DNA of 64,000 nt from CAZSBB01 sp964605235 (GTDB lineage Bacteria > Planctomycetota > Phycisphaerae > Phycisphaerales > Phycisphaeraceae): positions 62,001-126,000 of the forward strand of contig CAZSBB010000005.1 of the NCBI GenBank assembly GCA_964605235.1, read 5' to 3'. Made by a program: the position numbers and the translations under genes. This document shows, piece by piece, positions 24,678 to 33,527 of the stretch. Position 1 is the first letter of the stretch. The number at the start of each line of letters is the position of its first letter. The notes under the pieces were generated by a model. That model ran no database searches and was not told the origin of the DNA. It saw only the letters and a program-made list of their open reading frames with translations.

Positions 24678-25460
24678 TCACTCCAGTCCGGCACATGCGC
24701 GGGATGCACCGGATTTCCGCAGGGAAGCTTCCAGTACACGAAACACCGCCGCAGCCCACACTTCATGGCCGCGGTCGTTGGGATGGCAGTTGTTCTGGCC
24801 CAGGTGGTAATCGCTCCACCGCCGGCCGGCGTCGGTCGCCTGACGCAAGGCGGCGTACAGGTCGACGAACGGCGCCGACCCGGCTTCCGCCGCCCGCGCG
24901 GTGGCGGCGACCGTTTCCCGAGCATGGCGGAACTGGTGATGCGTCGGACTGCTGCCGGCGGTGCTCAACACCAGCACTTCGCTGCGCTGCTGCCCAATCC
25001 GCTGGACCATTTCCGTCAGCGCCCGCTGGGTCTGGGCGGGCTCCAGGTGGTGCCAGACGCAGTCATTGGCGCCGAAGGCGACCAGCACCAGGTCCGGCTG
25101 CTGGGTCCACAGGTCGTCGACGCGCCCCAGGCCCTCATAGCTGTTCTGCCCGCCAATGCCCATGAAGATGACTTCAAACCACGCCTGGGGATACGCCTGC
25201 TTGAGTTTCTGCTGCAGCAGTGTGCCCCAGTGACGCTGGCGCTGCGACGCCCCGCCGTGCCATTTGGGGGACCGGCCGACTTCACTGATGGAGTCGCCCC
25301 ACAGCACGAGGCGCACGCTGCGGCCGGCGGCGATGCGCGCCGCAGTGACCGGCAGCGGGCGCACGGCATCCCCCGCAACATTCGCCGGAGCAACCGGGGC
25401 GCCAGTGGTCGAGCACGACGTAAGCATGAACACCAGTACTGCCAGAAAGACGCGCTTCAT
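24678..25460 (-). CDS. SGNH/GDSL-family esterase lipoprotein
   Basis: This 260-residue protein has a lipobox LTSC (Cys16), so it is probably anchored in a membrane. The SGNH blocks are: I, LWGDSISE with nucleophile S57; II, GIGGQNS (about 101-107); III, FGANDCVWHH with N132; and V, NNCHPNDRGH with H226. Usually block V reads DxxH; here N223 stands in the Asp place, so the catalytic triad may be a dyad or use another acid. Such enzymes remove acetyl or other acyl groups from polysaccharides. It follows the pseudopilin by 27 bases and precedes the 1187-residue secreted protein, so it fits as an accessory deacetylase of this operon. Confidence 0.82.
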   Translation of the reverse strand: MKRVFLAVLVFMLTSCSTTGAPVAPANVAGDAVRPLPVTAARIAAGRSVRLVLWGDSISEVGRSPKWHGGASQRQRHWGTLLQQKLKQAYPQAWFEVIFMGIGGQNSYEGLGRVDDLWTQQPDLVLVAFGANDCVWHHLEPAQTQRALTEMVQRIGQQRSEVLVLSTAGSSPTHHQFRHARETVAATARAAEAGSAPFVDLYAALRQATDAGRRWSDYHLGQNNCHPNDRGHEVWAAAVFRVLEASLRKSGASRACAGLE

Positions 25461-25487
25461 GCGGGCACAACTCGGCCAAGGCTCGGT

Positions 25488-26411
25488 TCAGTTGGTGGGC
25501 AGGGAAAGCACGCCGGCGATTTTCTGCATGGCGTTGCTCGGGCCATAGTTGGTGTTCTGATAGCTGATGTACCAGCCGGCGCCGACATAGGGCGTGAACA
25601 TGCTGGCGTGATCGGCGGGATCCTTCACCGTGGGATCGCGGTCGCCGACGAAGCTGCGGTGCACCACATGGCCATCGAAATACACCATGGAGCGTCCGGG
25701 ATTGAAGCGTTCATGCGGCAGGGCGGCGGGTCGGTCATACAGGTAGTTGCGCCAGCGGTCCTGGTCCCACATCACGCCGTAGCTCGACGGCTTGAGCACA
25801 TGCTGGGGACGCATGTCATAGCGATATTCCAGGCTGCTGCCGTTGTCGAAATGGGTGCGCCACGGGCGTGTGGCATAGGTGGCTGTCTCTTTTTTGTAGT
25901 CGATGCCGCCGTAGTAGTAATAGGTCCCCATGGCGTTGTTGTAAGCGGGATTGGGCAGCGAAGTGCCGGTGCTGAGACCCACCGGGCTGGGATTCCAGAG
26001 CGGGGCGAAATAGGTGGTGGTTTTCCCCCGGGCGTCCAGCGACGCGGCATATTTGAAAGGATAGTTGCCCAGATCGGCGGTCGGGCAGAGCATGATGCCG
26101 GGGTTGGTGATGTACCCGCCGCCCTTGGTCAGGTTGTACCAGAAGGGCATCAGCATGCCGTCGGTGTTGAGGCTGTCCGCCTGCTTGGGGGGAATGATGT
26201 CGCCGTCGGTGACATACGCCGCCAGCGCGACGCCGAACTGCCGGAGACTGATCTGGCATTGCGTGGTCATGGCGGTGCCGCGCGCCTGCTGCAGCGCCGG
26301 CAGCAGCACGGCAACCAGGATCGAGATGATGCTGATCACCACCAGCAGTTCAATCAGGGTGAAGCCAACCGTCGAAGGGGCGCTGGGGCGATGGAGTGGT
26401 TGCCGCGACAT
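25488..26411 (-). CDS. Pseudopilin-like protein with prepilin N-terminal methylation motif (2 of 6)
   Basis: This 307-residue protein has the cleavage site STVG|FTLIELLVVISII, a transmembrane helix ending LLPALQQAR, a soluble domain with paired tyrosine-rich loops (TYYYYGGIDYKK) and the closing SMVYFDGHVVHRSF. ATG 26411 has GGAAGG about eight bases upstream; the frame upstream to 26447 is not needed. It lies 98 bases after the GntR-LacI regulator on the same strand, and heads the hydrolase genes that follow. The DGH motif is present, but the N-terminal neighbour is FNPGRS rather than RHG. Confidence 0.9.
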   Translation of the reverse strand: MSRQPLHRPSAPSTVGFTLIELLVVISIISILVAVLLPALQQARGTAMTTQCQISLRQFGVALAAYVTDGDIIPPKQADSLNTDGMLMPFWYNLTKGGGYITNPGIMLCPTADLGNYPFKYAASLDARGKTTTYFAPLWNPSPVGLSTGTSLPNPAYNNAMGTYYYYGGIDYKKETATYATRPWRTHFDNGSSLEYRYDMRPQHVLKPSSYGVMWDQDRWRNYLYDRPAALPHERFNPGRSMVYFDGHVVHRSFVGDRDPTVKDPADHASMFTPYVGAGWYISYQNTNYGPSNAMQKIAGVLSLPTN

Positions 26412-26509
26412 GAGGTGGTCCTTCCCAGTTGTGAACCGGCTGTGCAAGTGGATCGACTTATCCTCCAGACCAATCCGAACCGCGGCCCACGCCCCCAGCG
26501 GGACCGGAA

Positions 26510-27646
26510 CTACTCCACCAGCGCCGCGGACGCGCCCGGCGCGCCAAGAAGCGGCATCGACACGGACAAGCCCTCTTCCAGGACGGGCTCGAGCACGATT
26601 TCCTGATCCGTCGCCATGTCGCCGGCACGCCGCCGCCGCAGGGCGTCGATGGCGCGCCGCAGCACCACGGCGGTGTCCAGCCCGATGCGCACCACCGGGA
26701 CATGATTGAGCGACGGCAAGGGAAAATTGGTGTGCGCCAGCACCAGCAGATCCTGCGCCAGATGCACGCCCGCATCCCGCAGGCCCCGCGTCACCGGCTC
26801 CACCAGATAGTCATCGGTGATCACGATGCTGTCGGGCCGTTGATCGGGAGGCAGGCACATCATCAGGTAGGCGGTTCGCTGTGCCGCGGCCGGATCGCCC
26901 GGGTGGACAGAAACCGCCCAGTACGGATCGAAGTGCATGCCGTGGCGCGCCAGCAGGTTTTGCCAGCGGCCCGCCATGGGGCCCTGCATCGCCGCGGCAA
27001 TGATCGCCGCTCGCTTCCTCCCCTCCGCCCTGACCCGCTGCACCGCCGATTCCAGATAGGAACGCACCTTCAGGGAAATCACCCCTGGCACGCGATCACC
27101 CGACATCGCCGCCAGCGGCACCCGGGGGTTGACCTGCAGCAGATTGTCCGCCAGTGAACGAATCGAGATCGCCGCAAACAGCACCCCCGCCAGACGATCC
27201 GCCGCCAGATCTTCCTCCAGCGCCTTGCGACCAGGCGCGTCGGGGTTGGGGACATCCAGATAGATGCTCACGACCGCTTCCCCAGCCAACTCCAGCCGGC
27301 GGGCTTCCACCTCAAACGCCTGCGCGAGCATCGAACGACTGGTGAACTCGGGCAACGGCAGGGCAATCCCGAACCGCCGCAGATGCGGCCCATCGGCACG
27401 CACGAACGTCCCCGCCCGGCCGCGCGCCTGCACAAAGCCGTCCTGCGTCAACTCCGTCAACGCCCGCTGCACCGTCGGCGAACTGGCCTGGAAGCGTCGC
27501 TCCAGCACCGCGCGGGTCGGCAGACGTGTTCCCGCGGGCCAATCACCCCGGACGATCCGCTGCCGCAGCGCCGAGGCGATCAAGCGATATTTCCCGCTGG
27601 AGGACGCCGCGTCGAGGGCGAACGGGGCTGTGGTGCTTAGTGTCAT
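26510..27646 (-). CDS. GntR-family transcription regulator with LacI-type sugar-sensing domain
   Basis: This 378-residue protein has a winged helix-turn-helix at about residues 18-85 (SALRQRIVRGDWPAGTRLPT, SSPTVQRALTELTQDGFV, GRAGTFV). A LacI/periplasmic-binding-like domain follows (AAIIAAAMQGPMAGRW, PDSIVITDDYLVEPVTRGLRDAGV). This AraR-like architecture usually senses a mono- or disaccharide in the cytoplasm and derepresses a utilisation operon. The start is ATG 27646, preceded on its own strand by an extremely AT-rich stretch. It is the first gene of the minus-strand run reaching 14256, and presumably controls it. Confidence 0.9.
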   Translation of the reverse strand: MTLSTTAPFALDAASSSGKYRLIASALRQRIVRGDWPAGTRLPTRAVLERRFQASSPTVQRALTELTQDGFVQARGRAGTFVRADGPHLRRFGIALPLPEFTSRSMLAQAFEVEARRLELAGEAVVSIYLDVPNPDAPGRKALEEDLAADRLAGVLFAAISIRSLADNLLQVNPRVPLAAMSGDRVPGVISLKVRSYLESAVQRVRAEGRKRAAIIAAAMQGPMAGRWQNLLARHGMHFDPYWAVSVHPGDPAAAQRTAYLMMCLPPDQRPDSIVITDDYLVEPVTRGLRDAGVHLAQDLLVLAHTNFPLPSLNHVPVVRIGLDTAVVLRRAIDALRRRRAGDMATDQEIVLEPVLEEGLSVSMPLLGAPGASAALVE

Positions 27647-27650
27647 TGGA

Positions 27651-27740
27651 AATATTTTAAGTTCATGGATTAATAATGTAAAGTATAAATTTCATGATTC
27701 TTGTTTTTTATATATTATTTATATTTAATGACTTACATCA
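27651..27740. promoter_or_regulatory. AT-rich promoter region of the GntR-family gene
   Basis: Only 14 of 90 bases are G or C, in a genome of about 65% GC. The hexamer TTCATG occurs at 27662-27667 and 27691-27696, 29 bases apart, a possible pair of regulator half-sites. The exact promoter boxes cannot be fixed, because several overlapping TATAAT-like words fit on both strands. The region lies directly before the GntR start on the minus strand. Confidence 0.5.
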
Positions 27741-28003
27741 ACAATTGGCAGCGCCAAAGCTGGCTTTCCCGGGGCGCAGCGGCATCACGAGGGGTTTCTC
27801 TGAGCTGGAGTTACGCTGCGATCTCGCCGCGCGCGGGATCTTCCGCGTGCGCTGCGGAGCCCAGCTGACCCCTCAACGCCCCGCCTCCTGGCGACCGCGC
27901 CCGCCCCCGCGCGCCGCTGCGGGCTGGCTCGGCGCCGGTCCTGCGCTCGTCAGTGACTGGAGGGCCGCGGCAAGCTGCTGGTTGAACTTATCCGCGACGC
28001 TGC
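27741..28003. other. Gene-free GC-rich stretch between GntR-family and FCD-AraC genes
   Basis: Together with the AT-rich promoter this makes 357 gene-free bases. A minus-strand frame from 28055 to 27873 encodes a short peptide (ADKFNQQLAAALQSL) that could be a frameshifted tail of the AraC-type gene, but nothing supports it further. I see no other feature. Confidence 0.4.
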
Positions 28004-28795
28004 TCAGGTCGTCCGCAAAGATGCAGTGCGGTAGGCCGTGGGCGTGGCGTGACACCGACGTTTGAAATGCTGGCCAAAGCGCGAAACATCGCGATAGCCG
28101 ACGCGTCGGGCGATCAGGGCGACCGGCAAGGTGGTGGTGCGCAGCAACTCGGCGGCCTTCTCGATCCGCAGCTTCTGCAGGTACGCCTGGAAGCTCATGC
28201 CGTAACGCCGCCGGAACAGCCGGGACAGATTGCCCGGACTGGTGAAGGCCACATCCGCGGCGACTTCATGCAGGCGCAGGGGTCGAGCCAGGGCAAAGGC
28301 GAGATGAGCGGCGGCGCGCTGCAGGGCTTGGGCGCCATCGCAGGCGGGCGCCCCCTGCTGCTCGGCCAGGCGAAACCACACGGCTTCAACGTGGCTGCGC
28401 GCCGCATCCTCGGCGGCGATCGGATCCCCCAGCGCGATCGTGGCGATCAAGTGCTCATGGGCGTCACTCAAAAAACGCGGGTCAGGAAAGCACTCCTCGA
28501 ACGCCCGGCGATGAAAGTCCAGCAGCGCTTGCCACACGCCCTGCCACGCCTGCGTCAGTTGCGGCACGGCGGCGAGGCGAACCAGACCCGCGTGCAACGC
28601 ATGGTCGGCGGCGCGGAAGCTGCGGTAGTCCCCCTGCCGCGTCGCCGCGGTCAAGCGCCCGAGCACCGCCCGCAACGGGGCGAGCTGGTCCGGGCTGCGC
28701 CCAACCCGCGCCGCGGCATGCCGGGCGGCGAACCCCTCCAGCAGCGCCCGCAGTTCTGACAAACGGCGCAGTTCGCTTTCACCGAGCGTTGACAT
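28004..28795 (-). CDS. FCD-AraC fusion transcription regulator
   Basis: In this 263-residue protein, residues 8-145 look like an FCD ligand-binding domain, the sensor normally found behind GntR-type HTHs: ELRALLEGFAARHAA, then D64-x3-H68 in FRAADHALHAGLV, H115 in DAHEHLIATI and H135 in ARSHVEAVW, positions suited to the FCD metal site. Residues 163-255 are an AraC-type double HTH (LHEVAADVAFTSPGNLSRLFRRR, LIARRVGYRDVSRFGQHFKRR). So an FCD sensor sits before an AraC DNA-binding domain, reversing the normal order. The gene is divergent from a DapA-family aldolase and probably controls it, sensing a carboxylic acid or sugar acid. Confidence 0.82.
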   Translation of the reverse strand: MSTLGESELRRLSELRALLEGFAARHAAARVGRSPDQLAPLRAVLGRLTAATRQGDYRSFRAADHALHAGLVRLAAVPQLTQAWQGVWQALLDFHRRAFEECFPDPRFLSDAHEHLIATIALGDPIAAEDAARSHVEAVWFRLAEQQGAPACDGAQALQRAAAHLAFALARPLRLHEVAADVAFTSPGNLSRLFRRRYGMSFQAYLQKLRIEKAAELLRTTTLPVALIARRVGYRDVSRFGQHFKRRCHATPTAYRTASLRTT

Positions 28796-28946
28796 TATGC
28801 GAAATCGATCCTTGCACTATGCGGCTTGGGGCGATCAGAAAATGAAAATCACCTTATCAATTGCCGACACCAGTGCCGCATTCTACAACGCCTGTGCTTC
28901 CCGTGTTATGCCAGATCGAACAACCGTAACCAACAGGAACAAGACC

Positions 28947-29846
28947 ATGAAGACTTTCCGCGGCCTGTATCCACCCCTGATCACGCCCTTCCTCCCGGAT
29001 GGTTCCGTGGATGAGCCGGGGTTGCGGGCGCATGTCGATTTCGTGATCGCTCACGGCGCCGACGGGTTCTGCGCCGGCAGCAGCACCGGCGAGTTCATGA
29101 ACCTGACGCGGGCGGAGTGGGAGAACGTGCTGGGCATTTGCGCCCAGCAGAACGCCGGGCGAGTGCCGATGCTGGCGGGCACGGCCGACTTGTCCACCGC
29201 CGGGACGATCGAGAAGAGTCGGTTCGCCCAGGGGCTGGGCTATGACGGGTTCCTGATCATCCCGCCGTGGTACCAGGTCCACACCATGCGGGAGATCGAG
29301 GCCCACTACCAGGCGGTGCGGGAGGCGACCAGCAAGCCGATCATGATCTACAACAACCCGCCGGTGACGGGCATCGACCTGCGGCTGGACACGCTGGTCC
29401 GGCTGGCGAAGGACGATGTCGTGCAGTACATCAAGGACGCCAACTCCGATCCGTACCTGATCACCCGGCTGCGGATGCTGCTGGGCGACAGCCTGGGGTT
29501 GTTCTATGGCCACGACAACAACGCGCTGGGCGCGTTCGCCTTCGGCGCCACCGGCTGGGTGTCGGGCTCGGGCAATTTCGATCCGCAACGCTGGTCGCGC
29601 ATCGTGCACTTGTGCATTGATGACGGTAATTTCGTCGCCGCCCGGCAGGCGTGGGATGAGATCATGCCCTTCGTGGACCTGGTGACCGTGGGACGCGACG
29701 GCCAGCGGCCCGACTGGATCGCGGTGATCAAGCGGGGGCTGGAACTGCGCGGCCGGCCGGCGGGTCCGGTGCGGCGACCGATGCTGCCCCTGACGCCGGA
29801 GGTGGATGCACTGGTTGTCGCGGCGGTGAAAAAGCTGGGCTTCTGA
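28947..29846 (+). CDS. DapA/NanA-family aldolase (dihydrodipicolinate synthase superfamily)
   Basis: This 299-residue TIM barrel has GSSTGEF (residues 44-50), the catalytic tyrosine Y135 in IMIYNNPP and the Schiff-base lysine K163 in YIKDANSDP. Relatives cleave or form pyruvate-linked compounds such as N-acetylneuraminate or 2-keto-3-deoxy sugar acids. ATG 28947 has CAGGAAC at 28935-28941; a longer frame from 28797 would overlap the promoter of the divergent regulator and is rejected. It lies 10 bases before a sialidase-like propeller gene, which makes sialic acid one possible substrate; 2-keto-3-deoxy-gluconate or -galactonate are equally possible. Confidence 0.9.
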   Translation: MKTFRGLYPPLITPFLPDGSVDEPGLRAHVDFVIAHGADGFCAGSSTGEFMNLTRAEWENVLGICAQQNAGRVPMLAGTADLSTAGTIEKSRFAQGLGYDGFLIIPPWYQVHTMREIEAHYQAVREATSKPIMIYNNPPVTGIDLRLDTLVRLAKDDVVQYIKDANSDPYLITRLRMLLGDSLGLFYGHDNNALGAFAFGATGWVSGSGNFDPQRWSRIVHLCIDDGNFVAARQAWDEIMPFVDLVTVGRDGQRPDWIAVIKRGLELRGRPAGPVRRPMLPLTPEVDALVVAAVKKLGF

Positions 29847-29856
29847 GGTGGGAACG

Positions 29857-30954
29857 ATGACCGATGTGACCGCCAACGCGCAGACGCTGTGGACTGGTGG
29901 GCCGCTGCCCCCCTCCGCCGAGGTTCCGCCCTTGCGCGGCCATCGCGTCCACGTCATCAAGCCATATCAGCCGGAGGTTGACGGCGGCCGCTGGTTGCTG
30001 GGCGTGGCGCTGGCGTGGCAGCGCGATCGTCTGTACGCCTCCTATGGGTTCAATCCCGCGCGGAAGGAGAACACCGCCACCGAGGAGGCGCGCTGCCAGA
30101 TCAGTGACGACGGCGGCGCGACCTGGGGGCCGATGCACACCATCGACGCCGGCGACGATCACCTGGGCGTCAGCCACGGCGTGTTGCTCGAGCACGCCGG
30201 CCGGCTGTGGAGCTTTCACGGCGCGTTCCACGACGACTTTCAGCGGACCCACACCCGCGCTTACCTGCTCGACGACGCCACCGGCCAGTGGCAGCGCCTG
30301 GGCGTGGTGATCGACGCCGGCTTCTGGCCCCTGCAGCAGCCGGTCCCGATGGCGGATGGCAACTGGATCATGGCGGGCCTGCGGGCCTGCAAGGGTTTGG
30401 GACTCGAAGGCGACTGGCCAGCGGTGGCGATCAGTCACGGCGCGGATTTCACGAAGTGGGACCTGGTGGTGATCGCGCCGCAGCCGGGGCTGGGTAAGTT
30501 GTGGGGCGAGTCCACGGTGATCGTGCAGGGCGCGCAGGTGGTGAACCTCGCCCGGTGGGGTGAACAGGCGCGGCTGCTGATGTCGCTCAGCCGGGACTTC
30601 GGCCGCTCGTGGACGGCGGCAACCCCGACCAACCTGAACCACAACACGAGCAAGCCCTGCGCCGGCACGCTCAGCACCGGCCAGCACTACCTGATCGGCG
30701 CCACCACGGCCGACTGCGTCAAACAGCGGGACATCCTGACCATCGCCCTGGGCGACCCGGGCGCAGTCGGCTTCAACCGCGTTTTCGCCATCCGCCGGGC
30801 GGTGTGCCCGGAAGGGCCCGGCACGTCGAATCCCCGTGCGCTGCTGAGCTATCCCTACGCCCTTGAGCACGACGGTCAGCTTTTCGTCGGCTATGCGGAC
30901 AAACGCGAGCCCAGCGCGGAGCTGGCGGTGATCCCGCTGTCGTCACTGGCGTAA
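29857..30954 (+). CDS. Sialidase-like beta-propeller protein with Asp-boxes
   Basis: This 365-residue protein has two Asp-boxes, SDDGGATWG (about residues 83-91) and SRDFGRSWT (about 246-254), the signature turn of bacterial sialidases and other BNR propellers. An arginine-triad region is suggested by GLRACKGLG and FAIRRAVC, but the catalytic Tyr/Glu pair cannot be placed by eye. There is no signal peptide, so it acts in the cytoplasm or is not an extracellular sialidase. ATG 29857 has GAGGTGGG upstream and follows the aldolase stop by ten bases. Together they may degrade a sialic acid-like or keto-deoxy sugar. Function otherwise unassigned. Confidence 0.75.
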   Translation: MTDVTANAQTLWTGGPLPPSAEVPPLRGHRVHVIKPYQPEVDGGRWLLGVALAWQRDRLYASYGFNPARKENTATEEARCQISDDGGATWGPMHTIDAGDDHLGVSHGVLLEHAGRLWSFHGAFHDDFQRTHTRAYLLDDATGQWQRLGVVIDAGFWPLQQPVPMADGNWIMAGLRACKGLGLEGDWPAVAISHGADFTKWDLVVIAPQPGLGKLWGESTVIVQGAQVVNLARWGEQARLLMSLSRDFGRSWTAATPTNLNHNTSKPCAGTLSTGQHYLIGATTADCVKQRDILTIALGDPGAVGFNRVFAIRRAVCPEGPGTSNPRALLSYPYALEHDGQLFVGYADKREPSAELAVIPLSSLA

Positions 30955-30960
30955 CCGGAA

Positions 30961-32607
30961 TTATTCCGTCGCCGCGCCCGGCTGGCTCTGCTCGCGCGCC
31001 AGCAACTCGCTCCACGCCACCACGCCGGTGCGGCTTGCCCAGCGCTCGTAACCTGCCAGCAGTTGCCGGGTCTGGTCCGGGCGCTCGGTCGCCAGGTCGC
31101 GCGTCTCGGTGCGGTCGGTCTGGAGGTCGTAGAGGGCTGGGGAGGTGTTCTCGTCAAAGACGATTTTCCAGCGTCCCTGACGGGCGGCGCTGTGGCCTTC
31201 GTGTTCCCAGCAGAGCAGGCGCCGGGGATCTGGATCAACATCGCGGCGGGCGGGTTGCAGCAGTGATCTGCCTTCCATGGGTGTGATGCGCTGGCTGCCG
31301 CGGGTTTGAGGATACACGGCTCCCGCTGCTTCCAGGCAGGTGGGCATCACGTCCACGATGTGCGCGGGGACGTCGCACCAGCCGCCGTGGCGCGTCACGC
31401 CCGCCGGCCAGGAGAGGATCATCGAGGTGGCGATGCCGCCCTCGTTGGTCCAGCGCTTGTACCGGCGAAACGGCGTGTTGCTCGCCGCCGCCCAGTCCAG
31501 GCCATACGCCACATAGGAGCCCGGCTCGCCGGTCACCGCGCCCGGCTGGCCCAGTTCCCGCGTCTCGGCGCTGGCGCCGTTGTCAGACAGGAAGATGAAC
31601 AGCGTGTTGTCCTCCTGTCCCAGGGCGCGAATCTGCCGGACGATTCGGCCGATGCCCTGGTCCATGCGATCGACCATCGCGGCATACACCGCCATCCGCA
31701 GCGACATCTCCACCCGCTGGTCGTCCGACAACGCTTCCCAGTCGCGCGGCTGGGAGGGATTCCACGGCGTGGTCTCGGGGTCCGGCGCCGGCAACGTCCA
31801 GTTGGCGTCGATCACGCCCATCTGCCGCATGCGGGCGCAGCGTTCGGCACGCAGGCTGGTCCAGCCGGCGCGGTAGCGGTCGAGATAGCGTTCGACATCA
31901 GACCGCGGCGCATGCAGAGGCCAGTGCGGCGCGTTGTAGGCGAGGTACAGAAAAAACGGCTGCCGCCGGGAGTTCGCGGCGAGCATTTCCTGAGCATGCT
32001 CGGTGATGGCGTCGGTGGCATAAAAGCCTGGGCCGGGTTTGAAGCTGTCATTGCCGCGCACCCACTTGCTGCCGGCGCCCCAGTAGTCGGCGGCGCCGCC
32101 GATGAGGCTGAAGACGTCATCGAAACCCCGCTGCGCCGGCCAGTGGGGCTGCTGTTTCCCGACGTGCCACTTGCCGCTGAGCATGGTGCGGTAGCCGGCG
32201 TCGCGCAGGGCCTGGGCGATGGTGACGCTGCGGTCGTTGAGGTAGCCCTCGTAGCCGTCGGCGTGCATGTTCTTCCACATGTACCCGACGCCGGTCTGCG
32301 CGGGGTACAGCCCGGTCAGCAGCGCGGCGCGGGTGGGACAGCAACGGGCACAGTTGTACATGTGGCGAAACCGCACGCCGCGGCTCGCCAGGCTATCCAG
32401 ATGCGGCGTGCTGATTTCCGAACCGAAGCAGCCCAGGTCGCTGTAGCCCATGTCGTCGGCGAGAATCAGCACGATGTTGGGCGGGCGACGATTGGCGGCA
32501 GGCGCGATCCGAGGCACCAGGCCGCAGCCGCCGGTCGCGGCGGTGAGGCAACTGGCCGCGGTGGCTTTGAGCACCTGCCGGCGCGTCCAGGCGTCCGTCG
32601 TGGTCAT
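30961..32607 (-). CDS. Sulfatase with Tat-type signal (formylglycine-dependent)
   Basis: This 548-residue protein has a twin-arginine signal (TRRQVLKATAAS) and possible lipobox Cys28. The sulfatase core has the metal motif LILADDMGYSDLG (D51-D52) and the active-site C89-C-P-T-R-AALLTG, whose C89 is oxidised to formylglycine by a maturase not seen in this window. The rest follows the arylsulfatase A pattern (SGKWHVGKQ, FFLYLAYNAPHWPLH, LFIFLSDNGAS). It removes sulfate esters from a polysaccharide in the periplasm. Its ATG overlaps the GH16 stop by four bases. It is the last gene of the LacI-pseudopilin-sulfatase-GH16-sulfatase operon. Confidence 0.95.
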   Translation of the reverse strand: MTTTDAWTRRQVLKATAASCLTAATGGCGLVPRIAPAANRRPPNIVLILADDMGYSDLGCFGSEISTPHLDSLASRGVRFRHMYNCARCCPTRAALLTGLYPAQTGVGYMWKNMHADGYEGYLNDRSVTIAQALRDAGYRTMLSGKWHVGKQQPHWPAQRGFDDVFSLIGGAADYWGAGSKWVRGNDSFKPGPGFYATDAITEHAQEMLAANSRRQPFFLYLAYNAPHWPLHAPRSDVERYLDRYRAGWTSLRAERCARMRQMGVIDANWTLPAPDPETTPWNPSQPRDWEALSDDQRVEMSLRMAVYAAMVDRMDQGIGRIVRQIRALGQEDNTLFIFLSDNGASAETRELGQPGAVTGEPGSYVAYGLDWAAASNTPFRRYKRWTNEGGIATSMILSWPAGVTRHGGWCDVPAHIVDVMPTCLEAAGAVYPQTRGSQRITPMEGRSLLQPARRDVDPDPRRLLCWEHEGHSAARQGRWKIVFDENTSPALYDLQTDRTETRDLATERPDQTRQLLAGYERWASRTGVVAWSELLAREQSQPGAATE

Positions 32608-33527
32608 GGGTTCACTCCCCCCGCCGGCTCGACCCGGCGGTAGATCCGCAGGTAGTCAATCTCCATCGTCGCCGGGAACCCGGTGTGCTCGTCGGGATGG
32701 CCCGGCCACTTCCCGCCGACCGCGAGATTGACGATGGTGTACAGCGGTGTCTCGAGCGTGTGACTGGCGCGCAGGGTCAGTTGGCCATCGACGGTGAAGC
32801 GCAACTGGTCGTCGGTGATTTGCAGGCCATAGGTATGAAAACCGTCGGAGGTATCGACCTTGCGGTAGGACCGCTTGCGCCACGGCATGCCTTCGGTGCC
32901 GCCGCCGTCGTGGAAGTGGGTGGTGTGAAAGATGACCTCCGGCTGATGGCCGAGCACTTCGAAGATGTCCACCTCGTCCCAGTAGTCGTGGGTCTGGGTC
33001 ACCAGCCAGAACGCCGGCCAGAGTCCTTTCCCGCGCGGCAGCTTCGCCCGCATTTCCCAGTAGCCGTGCAACTGGACGTAGCCGCAGCCGTCGGGGCGTC
33101 CTTCGGTCTCGGTGCTGAGCAGGCCGCTGGCGTATTGCACGGGTTTGGCGTGGCCGCGCGTCAGCGGCGCCAGCAGTTGCTGCTGTTCAAGGGTAAGTCG
33201 GGTGGCGGTGAGGCGCAGCACGCCGGCGTGGATGGTGAAGGGGTCGATGCCCAGGCGCTGACCGCTGAAGGTGAAGTCGCGGTCCACGTAGAGTTGCCGT
33301 TCGCCATTGGCCGCCAGCCGGCGGGTGACATTGAGGTCGTTCTGGCCATGGAGCCGAAACTGGCCGGTGGTGAAACGGGGATTGCCGGTGCGGGCGAAGG
33401 TTTCCGTGTCGTCATCGAACTCTGCAGCAAACGCCAGTTCATGACCTGGCGGCACGAAGGATGCGGGCGGCGCCGTCGTCGGTTCGGCGGCGAGCATCAG
33501 TCCCGCGAGCAGCGCCAGTGCCATCAT
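32604..33527 (-). CDS. GH16-family endo-glycosidase
   Basis: This 307-residue protein has a short signal peptide and the GH16 active-site ExDxxE pattern as E185-V-D187-I-F-E190. The lectin-like beta-jelly-roll strands around it (YVQLHGYWEMRAKLPRGKG, LWPAFWLVTQTHDYW, GFHTYGLQITDDQL) are typical. GH16 enzymes cut beta-1,3- or beta-1,4-linked glucans and galactans, including agar, porphyran and carrageenan. Being locked by four-base overlaps between two sulfatase genes points to a sulfated galactan. The fine specificity cannot be read. It is fully co-translated with both neighbours and should respond to the LacI regulator upstream. Confidence 0.93.
   Translation of the reverse strand: MMALALLAGLMLAAEPTTAPPASFVPPGHELAFAAEFDDDTETFARTGNPRFTTGQFRLHGQNDLNVTRRLAANGERQLYVDRDFTFSGQRLGIDPFTIHAGVLRLTATRLTLEQQQLLAPLTRGHAKPVQYASGLLSTETEGRPDGCGYVQLHGYWEMRAKLPRGKGLWPAFWLVTQTHDYWDEVDIFEVLGHQPEVIFHTTHFHDGGGTEGMPWRKRSYRKVDTSDGFHTYGLQITDDQLRFTVDGQLTLRASHTLETPLYTIVNLAVGGKWPGHPDEHTGFPATMEIDYLRIYRRVEPAGGVNP

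Noticed and set aside
27873..28055. Frameshifted C-terminal tail of the FCD-AraC gene
   Set aside because: The AraC HTH is already complete before the stop at 28004, and the alternative tail matches nothing I recognise.
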